This document shows, one piece after another, positions 44,158 through 50,381 of a stretch of DNA of 50,381 bases. Position 1 is the stretch's first letter. Each line of letters begins with the position of its first letter. This DNA comes from an uncultured Saprospiraceae bacterium (lineage in GTDB: Bacteria; Bacteroidota; Bacteroidia; Chitinophagales; Saprospiraceae). The notes beneath the pieces are model-generated. The model was given only the letters and a program-made list of their open reading frames with translations, had not been told where the DNA came from and did not search any database. The stretch is from the NCBI GenBank assembly GCA_937967615.1, contig CALCMJ010000091.1, positions 1 through 50,381 on the forward strand. The letters are read 5' to 3'. A program made the position numbers and the translations under genes.

Positions 44158-45414
44158 ATGGTATTTGTAGATTCTGAAATAGGAAACCTAAGAAAAGTTA
44201 TCGTACATCAGCCAGATAGCGGGATTCAACGGGTTTCTCCAAGAAGAGCTGAAGAACTTCTATTTGATGACATCGTCTATCTTCCTTTGATGATTGAAGA
44301 ACATAAAGTATTCACCAGCGTGCTTGCTGCTTTTGTGGGCAAAGACAATGTTCTCGAAACACAGGTTTTAATAAAAGAAGCCTTAGATGCAGATACAAAG
44401 TATAAGCAAGAACTTCTTGAGATGGTCATTGACTATGAAGAATTGCCTAAATCTTTCTTAAAAGAGTTGGAAGCAATGCCACATAGCAAACTCACTGAAG
44501 TCCTTATAAGTGGTTATGATTCTGAAAACGATTTTATTTATTGTGATCCTATTCCCAATTTTATCTTCACTAGAGACATTGCTGTAATTATCGAGGATAA
44601 AGTTTTAATAACAAAAGCTGCAAAAGAAGCAAGAGAAAGAGAAAACCTATTAACACGATTCATTTTTGCTGCCCATCCTCTTTTTAATGAAATCTACAAT
44701 ACGGACAAAATTATTAATCTTAATCGTCTAGAAGATTTTCCGCCTTCAAGAAAAGGAGAACGCGTTTCTGTTGAGGGTGGAGATGTCATGATGTTTAATA
44801 AAGAATATCTTTTGATTGGCTGCAGTGAGCGGTCAACGCCGCATGCATTTAATTCAATCCAATCAAGACTAAAATCATTAGGATCTAAATTAAAACTGGT
44901 AAAAGTCAATATTCCAGCTGAACGTTCATTTATGCATATTGACACTTTGTTTACTCGAGTAGATCATGATGTCATCGTGTGCTTTAAACCTATCATATTT
45001 GACGGATTGGGTTCCAATGTTGAAGTGTATTCGCACGATGGCTCCTGCAAAATATATCCAAGTGTAAAGGATTTTATGTGTGAAGAAATTAACCCAAATA
45101 TGAAATTCATTTTCACCGGCGATGGAGAATCCCCTTACCAAGAAAGAGAACAATGGACAGATGGCTGCAATCTTGTTGCTATGAAACCTGGTGTTGCAAT
45201 TACTTATGACAGAAATCCTAAAACCGAGGCTGCATTTGCCAAGAATGGCTTTACTATTATAACCGCAAAAGATTTTCTGCAAAAAGTAAAAAATTCTGAA
45301 ATACAACCAGCTGCCCTGGAGAAAACAATAATCACAATCCCTTCTTCTGAATTGAGCAGAGCCAGAGGAGGATCTCATTGTATGACCTGCCCCATTCTAA
45401 GACAAAAACTATAG
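44158..45414 (+). CDS. arcA: Arginine deiminase
   Basis: A 418-residue enzyme that hydrolyses arginine to citrulline and ammonia. Active-site motifs are all present: NFIFTRD (Arg139, Asp140), VEGGDVMMF (Glu207, Asp210 region), MHIDTLF (His260, Asp262) and RGGSHCMTCPILRQ with the likely nucleophile Cys408. The length equals that of well-studied bacterial arginine deiminases. No ornithine transcarbamylase or carbamate kinase gene is nearby, so it may not feed ATP production as in classic arc operons. ATG 44158 is preferred over a TTG ten codons upstream. It lies one base before the thioesterase gene and is probably co-transcribed. Confidence 0.93.
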   Translation: MVFVDSEIGNLRKVIVHQPDSGIQRVSPRRAEELLFDDIVYLPLMIEEHKVFTSVLAAFVGKDNVLETQVLIKEALDADTKYKQELLEMVIDYEELPKSFLKELEAMPHSKLTEVLISGYDSENDFIYCDPIPNFIFTRDIAVIIEDKVLITKAAKEARERENLLTRFIFAAHPLFNEIYNTDKIINLNRLEDFPPSRKGERVSVEGGDVMMFNKEYLLIGCSERSTPHAFNSIQSRLKSLGSKLKLVKVNIPAERSFMHIDTLFTRVDHDVIVCFKPIIFDGLGSNVEVYSHDGSCKIYPSVKDFMCEEINPNMKFIFTGDGESPYQEREQWTDGCNLVAMKPGVAITYDRNPKTEAAFAKNGFTIITAKDFLQKVKNSEIQPAALEKTIITIPSSELSRARGGSHCMTCPILRQKL

Positions 45415-45415
45415 A

Positions 45416-45823
45416 ATGTTACAATTCGATTTTAAAAAGAGAGTCCGATATGCTGAAACTGATAAGATGGGGTATCTCTATTATGGTCACTATGCGAAAT
45501 ATTATGAAATTGGGAGAGTAGAGACAATGCGGTCTATTGGTATAAATTACAAAGACCTAGAGGACTTACATAAAATAATGCTACCAGTACTTTCCCTCAA
45601 TACAAGATATCTTGCTCCTGCTTACTACGATGAATTACTTACCATTCGTTCATTTATAGATACTCTACCTGATAAAATGATCTCGTTTAGACATGAGATA
45701 TTGAATGAAAAAATGGAAATAATAAATAATGCCGATGTAAAGCTATTTTTTGTGGATATGGAAACTGGAAAACGAATGTCCGCTCCTGAAGTTCTCAAAG
45801 ACAAATTCAAAATACATTTTTGA
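45416..45823 (+). CDS. YbgC-like acyl-CoA thioesterase
   Basis: A 135-residue hot-dog-fold thioesterase. The motif RVRYAETDKMGYLYYGHYAKYYE carries the acidic residue and tyrosine pattern of the 4-hydroxybenzoyl-CoA/YbgC group. It cleaves acyl-CoA to the free acid. YbgC-type enzymes are often linked to Tol-Pal or phospholipid metabolism, but no tol genes are near. The start lies one base after the arginine deiminase stop codon, and its stop overlaps the next gene by 4 bp, so the three genes form an operon. Confidence 0.87.
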   Translation: MLQFDFKKRVRYAETDKMGYLYYGHYAKYYEIGRVETMRSIGINYKDLEDLHKIMLPVLSLNTRYLAPAYYDELLTIRSFIDTLPDKMISFRHEILNEKMEIINNADVKLFFVDMETGKRMSAPEVLKDKFKIHF

Positions 45824-46767
45824 AAAACAAGAGGAACATATGGACCAAATTGGAACACATGCCAATTGTTGAGAATCTGATTCGGTTTCTCAAAAAATAT
45901 TCTTTTCCTGGTTTTGCCAATGTACCTATTTACGATGTTTCTTCTTTTATTTATAAAGAAGCAATGAAGGATGACATTTCCACTAGAGCAAATTCTATTG
46001 CTTTTAGTTTTTTCTTATCGCTCTTCCCTACAATAATATTCCTATTTACCCTGCTTCCACTTTTACCTGTAACAGCAGATTATCTAGATCTCTTAGACAA
46101 TTCACTAAAAGGAATCTTACCTGATCAGGCACACGGTTATCTGTTTGGAATCATAGAAAGTGTTGCATCAATTAAACGATCTGGACTTTTATCAGTAGGT
46201 TTCTTTTTCGCTTTGTTCTTTGCTTCTTCCGGGGTGCTTACAATGATGTATGGATTTGATAAAGCATATGAAAATACGTTCAAACAAAGAAGCTATTTAA
46301 AAAAACGTTGGGTGGCATTCTTGTTAACACTTGTACTTGGCTCTTTACTTATTTTATCGCTCGTGTTTATCATTTTAGGAAAACCTATACTTGGCTTCTG
46401 CTTAGACTATTTAGAGATCTCTAATTACGGAACGGGTATACTTTATTTTTTCAGATGGATCTTTGTCATTTTAATCATTTATTTAGGTGTAACTATTATT
46501 TATAGATATGGACCTTCTATGTTTAAACGAATTCCATTTTGGAACCCTGGTTCTATTTTGGCTGCAACATTATCTATTATGTCTTCAATTGCGTTTTCCT
46601 ATTTTATAAACAACTTTGGAAGATACAACGAACTCTATGGATCCATTGGAGCACTTATTGTTATTATGCTTTGGTTGCAAATCAATGCCTATATTCTTTT
46701 GATAGGATTTGAGCTAAATACTAGCATTGCTGTAAATAGAGACTTAAGATCTATTGATAGGGCCTAA
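45820..46767 (+). CDS. YihY/BrkB-family membrane protein
   Basis: A 315-residue inner-membrane protein with about six membrane segments. It matches the YihY/virulence factor BrkB family: RANSIAFSFFLSLFPTIIFLFTLLP near residue 58 and the later YELYGSIGALIVIMLWLQINAYILLIGFELN-like end region. Function of the family is poorly known. The start is taken as TTG at 45820, which overlaps the stop of the thioesterase gene by 4 bp (TTGA). An ATG 13 codons in is also possible. Its last four bases overlap the convergent ubiX gene. Confidence 0.9.
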   Translation: MKNKRNIWTKLEHMPIVENLIRFLKKYSFPGFANVPIYDVSSFIYKEAMKDDISTRANSIAFSFFLSLFPTIIFLFTLLPLLPVTADYLDLLDNSLKGILPDQAHGYLFGIIESVASIKRSGLLSVGFFFALFFASSGVLTMMYGFDKAYENTFKQRSYLKKRWVAFLLTLVLGSLLILSLVFIILGKPILGFCLDYLEISNYGTGILYFFRWIFVILIIYLGVTIIYRYGPSMFKRIPFWNPGSILAATLSIMSSIAFSYFINNFGRYNELYGSIGALIVIMLWLQINAYILLIGFELNTSIAVNRDLRSIDRA

Positions 46768-47330
46768 ACATTATCTTCGCCCCATCTAAATCCTTGAATG
46801 TCAAAACCCATAAGATCTAATACACGATCTGTAACCGTGGCATAAATTTCTTCTGGAGTTTCGGGCTTAGAATAAAATGAAGGTACTGCAGGCAAAATGA
46901 TTCCTCCAGCTAGTGTTACAGTGCGCATATTTTCAATATGGATATAACTTAACGGTGTCTCACGTGTAAGAAGAATTAATTTCCTCCTCTCCTTAAGAAT
47001 TACATCTGCTGCACGGGTCATGAGATCATTAGAAATACCACCTGCAATTCTTCCCAGGACTCCCATTGAACATGGACATACTACCATGCTTTCATATTTT
47101 GCACTTCCTGAAGCGAAAGGCGCATTAAAGTCGTCCGAATTGTAAAAATCAAATGGCCAATCGTTTCTGCTAAATTTTCCAATTTCAAGCTCCCAGTTTA
47201 CGATAGCGTTCTTACTCATAACTATACCCACTGTGACATCCCCTTCCAAATCTTTCAATTTGGTTAAAAGCGAGTGTGCATACACTGAGCCACTAGAGCC
47301 TGCTATTCCTACTACTATTTTCTTCTTCAT
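46764..47330 (-). CDS. ubiX: Flavin prenyltransferase UbiX
   Basis: A 188-residue flavoprotein-type enzyme that attaches a dimethylallyl group to FMN, making the cofactor of UbiD decarboxylases. The FMN-binding GIAGSSGSVYA start, the VVCPCSMGVLGRIAGGISNDLMTRAADVILKERR core and the RETPLSYIHIENM motif are typical. UbiD is not in the window. In menaquinone users such as most Bacteroidota it would serve menaquinone or aromatic acid decarboxylation. ATG 47330 is chosen over a start six codons upstream, matching the usual MKKKIVVGI N-terminus. Confidence 0.92.
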   Translation of the reverse strand: MKKKIVVGIAGSSGSVYAHSLLTKLKDLEGDVTVGIVMSKNAIVNWELEIGKFSRNDWPFDFYNSDDFNAPFASGSAKYESMVVCPCSMGVLGRIAGGISNDLMTRAADVILKERRKLILLTRETPLSYIHIENMRTVTLAGGIILPAVPSFYSKPETPEEIYATVTDRVLDLMGFDIQGFRWGEDNV

Positions 47331-47366
47331 GTAATATATATATAACAAGATATGTAAAAGAGTGTT

Positions 47367-48599
47367 CTATAAAACCTCTGCAACAACAAAAATACTTCCA
47401 CACACTAAGACTAAATCATTTTTACCTGCTTTCCTTCTTGCTGCTGAAAGCGCTTTCTTTACAGATGAATATGCCTTACCCTCTATTCCTGTTACAGACA
47501 GCTCATCTTTGAGGATTCCAGCATCTTTCCCTCTAGGGATATTGGCCTTGGCAAAAAAGTATTCCGCATTTTTTGGAAGTAATGCATATACCTTTGATGG
47601 ATCCTTGTCAAACACCATCCCAAAAACAATAAAGTGGTTTTTATAACTTAAAGTCTTCAAAAAAGAAAACAAACTTTTTAAACCTGCTTGGTTATGGGCA
47701 CTATCCACAAATACGTCTGGCTTAGATGATAACTTTTGCCATCTCCCTATATATGATGTATGCTTTTTGAAATTTCGTATTGCATTTAGAATAAATTTGT
47801 CAGCTGTATTCAGCAATCTATTTTCTTTAGATAATAGAACATAAGCGGATAAAGCTGTTTTAATATTTTTTAAAATAAAGGGATCAGATGGCACAAAGTC
47901 AATCTTTTCAAAAACAGGCGAATTTTTTGCATAACTCAGTTTTGCATTTTTTCGTTCGGCTATAGACTCAAATATCGGTTTAATTTCTTTTTGTCTTTCT
48001 CCAATTAGAACTGGAACTCCTTTTTTTATGATCCCTGCTTTTTCTCTAGCTATACTTTTGAGTGAATTCCCTAGGAAGCCCATATGGTCAAAACTAATAT
48101 TTGTAATTATAGAAAGTTCTGGAATTACAACATTTGTAGAATCTAATCGACCTCCTAACCCTGTTTCCAAAACCAAGTAATCTACATTTTCATTTGCAAA
48201 ATACAAAAACGCCATTGCTACTGTCAACTCAAAAAAGGATGGCTGGATGCCTAATTCCTTCCCTTCTTCTTGCCATCTTTTTACAAAATACTTCACAAAG
48301 GACTTAGGTACATATTCTCCATTTATCTTTATGCGCTCTCTGAAATCTTTATAGTGCGGTGATGTGTACATACCCACTCGTAAATTATTTCCCTGCAATA
48401 ATGCAGCTAAAACGTGTGCAGTACTTCCTTTTCCATTTGTGCCTGCAATATGAATGCACTTCAGCTTCTTCTCAGGATTCCCTAACCATCTACAAAGTGC
48501 TCTGATATTCTTCAGATCTTTCTTAAATGCCTTCTTCCCTTGCCGCTGAAACATGGGGAGTTGTTCTTGTAAATATTGGATGGCTTCAGAGTACTTCAC
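47367..48599 (-). CDS. folC: Folylpolyglutamate synthase / dihydrofolate synthase
   Basis: A 410-residue Mur-ligase-family enzyme that adds glutamate to folates. The P-loop HIAGTNGKGSTAHVLAALL, then TSPHYKDFRERIKING, the LVLETGLGGRLDSTNVV stretch and SFDHMGFLGNSLKSIAREKAGI are diagnostic. The C-terminal domain has FVDSAHNQAGL. The start is GTG at 48599, since no ATG is available and a stop lies seven codons upstream. It is divergent from the lycopene cyclase gene with only 47 bp between starts and lies 36 bp before ubiX on the same strand. Confidence 0.93.
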   Translation of the reverse strand: MKYSEAIQYLQEQLPMFQRQGKKAFKKDLKNIRALCRWLGNPEKKLKCIHIAGTNGKGSTAHVLAALLQGNNLRVGMYTSPHYKDFRERIKINGEYVPKSFVKYFVKRWQEEGKELGIQPSFFELTVAMAFLYFANENVDYLVLETGLGGRLDSTNVVIPELSIITNISFDHMGFLGNSLKSIAREKAGIIKKGVPVLIGERQKEIKPIFESIAERKNAKLSYAKNSPVFEKIDFVPSDPFILKNIKTALSAYVLLSKENRLLNTADKFILNAIRNFKKHTSYIGRWQKLSSKPDVFVDSAHNQAGLKSLFSFLKTLSYKNHFIVFGMVFDKDPSKVYALLPKNAEYFFAKANIPRGKDAGILKDELSVTGIEGKAYSSVKKALSAARRKAGKNDLVLVCGSIFVVAEVL

Positions 48600-48646
48600 T
48601 ATATTGCTTGATAATTATCGACTTGCAAGATAAACTAAACTTCAAT

Positions 48647-49783
48647 ATGGAAAAATATGATTATATAATTTGTGGAGCTGGCTTGGCTGGATTGAGCTTA
48701 GCATATAGATTATGTAGTCCTGACTTTGCTTCAAAGCGTATCTTGCTATTAGAAAAGGACGATAAAGTAATTAATGACCGTACCTTTTGCCATTGGTCCA
48801 AAGAAACGAGTATCTATGAAGACATAGTTTCCAAAAAATGGTCTCAACTTAGATTTAGATCACTTTCATGTCAAAGGTCTTTTGATATTGAACCTTATAC
48901 TTACAAAATGATTAGGGGTGATGACTTCTACGCATGGAATCTAAAAAAAGTAAATTCTGTTTCACATGTTAGCATTAAAAAAGAAAATATCGTCAACATT
49001 GAAGATGACGATCAAATAGTTGTGCACACTGAGAATGCTTCCTACCAAGCTGATTATATCTTCAAAACCTATCTTGATGCAAATTTAGATTTCTCTAAAT
49101 CACATTACGTTAGTCAACATTTCATGGGTTGGTTTATTCAAACCGAAGAAGACAAGTTTTTAGAAAACGAGGCAACATTCATGGATTTCAACATTCCTCA
49201 AAAAGGGGAAACTAGATTCATGTACGTGCTTCCAACTAATAACAAAACAGCACTAGTTGAACTCGCCATATTTTCCAATGCTATACTTTCTGTAAGAGAA
49301 TATGAAACTATTCTAAAAAATTATATCGAAGAAAACTTAAACATTAATGCATATCAGGTACTAGAAAAAGAAAAGGGAATAATCCCAATGACAACTTATG
49401 ATTTTAATCAACACGACTCCAAGAATATAATACATATTGGCACAGCTGGCGGCTCAGTAAAACCATCTTCTGGCTTTGCGTTCTCGCGGATACAAGAACA
49501 TTCTGATCTGATTTGTAAAATACTTTTGGAAGGGAAAAATCCTCTATTGGCACAAAATCTTTTCAAATCCAGGTATAAAAAATATGATAAGATATTTTTA
49601 AATGCAATTCTTACAGATAAAGCAAATGGAGAAAATGTATTCAGTCGTATGTTCAATAAACTCCCCCCTCAACTTATATTTAAATTTTTAGATGAGAAGA
49701 CCAGCTTCAATGAAGATCTTAAAATGTTTACAGCCCCACCAACGTTGCCGTTTATTAGAGCCTTCTTTGAAGAATTAGTTTAG
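48647..49783 (+). CDS. crtY: Lycopene beta-cyclase (CrtY-type)
   Basis: A 378-residue FAD-dependent enzyme of the lycopene cyclase family. The N-terminal dinucleotide-binding motif is IICGAGLAGLSLAY, followed by LLEKDDKVINDRTFCHW. Further family stretches are FMGWFIQTEEDKF and GGSVKPSSGFAFSRIQEHS. It should close both ends of lycopene to give beta-carotene, the base of zeaxanthin-type pigments. No other carotenoid gene is in the window, which is unusual because crt genes are often clustered. A much longer in-frame start at 48527 would run through the opposite folC gene, so ATG 48647 is used. Confidence 0.88.
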   Translation: MEKYDYIICGAGLAGLSLAYRLCSPDFASKRILLLEKDDKVINDRTFCHWSKETSIYEDIVSKKWSQLRFRSLSCQRSFDIEPYTYKMIRGDDFYAWNLKKVNSVSHVSIKKENIVNIEDDDQIVVHTENASYQADYIFKTYLDANLDFSKSHYVSQHFMGWFIQTEEDKFLENEATFMDFNIPQKGETRFMYVLPTNNKTALVELAIFSNAILSVREYETILKNYIEENLNINAYQVLEKEKGIIPMTTYDFNQHDSKNIIHIGTAGGSVKPSSGFAFSRIQEHSDLICKILLEGKNPLLAQNLFKSRYKKYDKIFLNAILTDKANGENVFSRMFNKLPPQLIFKFLDEKTSFNEDLKMFTAPPTLPFIRAFFEELV

Positions 49784-49800
49784 ACTCTGAAAATCACTCG

Positions 49801-50381
49801 CTATCTAGCAACCATGAATTTTGATACCTGAACACCATTCACTCTGAGGATGTAGATCCCATTAATAAAATTGCTAGTATCAAAATACTTTCTACCACCA
49901 GTAAGGCGCATAGGTTCTATCATTCTTCTACCTAGATTATTATAAATTTCAATATCCACGTATTTCCCAGCATCCCATGTAATTGTAAGCATCTCATCCA
50001 CCGGATTTGGGTAAACGATTAAATTATACTCTTCTTTTAAATTTATTACTGGAGTCAATTTTTCACAATTATCTGGATCTCCATTTAACTCTAAAGCACC
50101 TTGAGGTGTCAAATCTCTACCATCAAATGCTGAATAATCTACAGGGTATCTTTTAAATCTAAATGTCAGATTATTGTTCATGGTTAATACATCTCCTTGC
50201 TCAACAATAGCTCCTGCTCTTATTGGAGTTTTATACTCCCACACAATTTCATTATTTGGAGTCAGCTCAAACGTATAGCCAAACCTACCAGAACAAATTA
50301 GAAAATTTCCATTGGGTAAGACTTGAATGCTTGAAAGTCCAGTAGAAAAAAGCGATGTTGTATCAGGATGTAATAAGGTCA
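49801..50381 (-). CDS. C-terminal part of an arylsulfotransferase-like T9SS protein (5' partial)
   Basis: The frame is open to the right edge of the window, so the start is missing. The visible 193 codons begin with beta-propeller-like sequence (SIQVLPNGNFLICSGRFGYT then FELTPNNEIVWEYKTPI). This resembles the blades of aryl-sulfate sulfotransferase family proteins. The last ~75 residues start LIVYPNPVDEML and end in VSKFMVAR, a T9SS type A sorting domain. The enzyme class is inferred from the blade pattern only. It converges on the lycopene cyclase gene with a 17-bp gap and no terminator hairpin. Confidence 0.75.
   Translation of the reverse strand, partial: TLLHPDTTSLFSTGLSSIQVLPNGNFLICSGRFGYTFELTPNNEIVWEYKTPIRAGAIVEQGDVLTMNNNLTFRFKRYPVDYSAFDGRDLTPQGALELNGDPDNCEKLTPVINLKEEYNLIVYPNPVDEMLTITWDAGKYVDIEIYNNLGRRMIEPMRLTGGRKYFDTSNFINGIYILRVNGVQVSKFMVAR

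Noticed and set aside
48527-48646. Longer N-terminus for lycopene cyclase
   Set aside because: It would overlap folC on the other strand and places the FAD-binding motif too far from the start.
1-50381. Mobile elements, prophage or attachment sites
   Set aside because: No transposase, integrase or phage structural gene and no flanking direct repeats were recognised.

Overview
The window looks like a chromosomal piece from a member of the Bacteroidota, probably near the Saprospiria. The DNA is AT-rich. Four secreted proteins, two of them cut by the window edges, end in type IX secretion (T9SS) type A sorting domains. Several promoters fit the Bacteroidota TTTG / TAnnTTTG pattern. Other marker families are a DUF3276/PUR protein, an ExbB-ExbD-ExbD-TonB cluster, a LytTR regulator beside a propeller histidine kinase, and a flavobacterial-type lycopene cyclase. 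No tRNA, rRNA, CRISPR array, transposase or phage gene was seen. This looks like host core and lineage-specific DNA.

Layout. 1-3651: end of a T9SS cargo protein, then comEC and an overlapping helix-hairpin-helix gene (DNA uptake). 3739-8164: 2-oxoglutarate dehydrogenase E1, ribosomal protein S20, a PUR-domain protein and an outer-membrane barrel-like protein. 8243-13029: a TMTC-like membrane glycosyltransferase, dprA, a lipoprotein alkaline phosphatase and a thioredoxin-fold protein. 13366-28860: two giant secreted paralogues (2443 and 2208 residues) built from PKD, HYR-like and dockerin-like modules, then a T9SS-targeted peptidoglycan amidase. 28867-31386: exbB-exbD-exbD-tonB. 31590-34624: a SerA-like dehydrogenase, an FKBP lipoprotein, thioredoxin and 3-hydroxyacyl-CoA dehydrogenase. 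34686-38498: LytTR regulator and propeller sensor kinase. 38657-44035: five same-strand genes. They are two coiled-coil proteins (one membrane-anchored and PspA-like), a membrane-anchored substrate-binding protein fused to an OmpA peptidoglycan-binding domain, a permease with a C-terminal extension and an ATPase. 44158-49783: arginine deiminase, thioesterase, YihY-family protein, UbiX, FolC and lycopene cyclase. 49801-50381: C-terminal part of a likely arylsulfotransferase-type T9SS protein.

How it fits together. Genes are tightly packed, with convergent pairs overlapping by 4-15 bp. Much of the window concerns the envelope: T9SS cargo, TonB energisation, an amidase, and the five-gene ABC/OmpA/PspA-like cluster. 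That cluster is the best candidate here for an undescribed system. Its proteins suggest an inner-membrane ABC importer tethered to peptidoglycan and coupled to a membrane-stress scaffold, but this is inference. Substrate and function cannot be read from the sequence.
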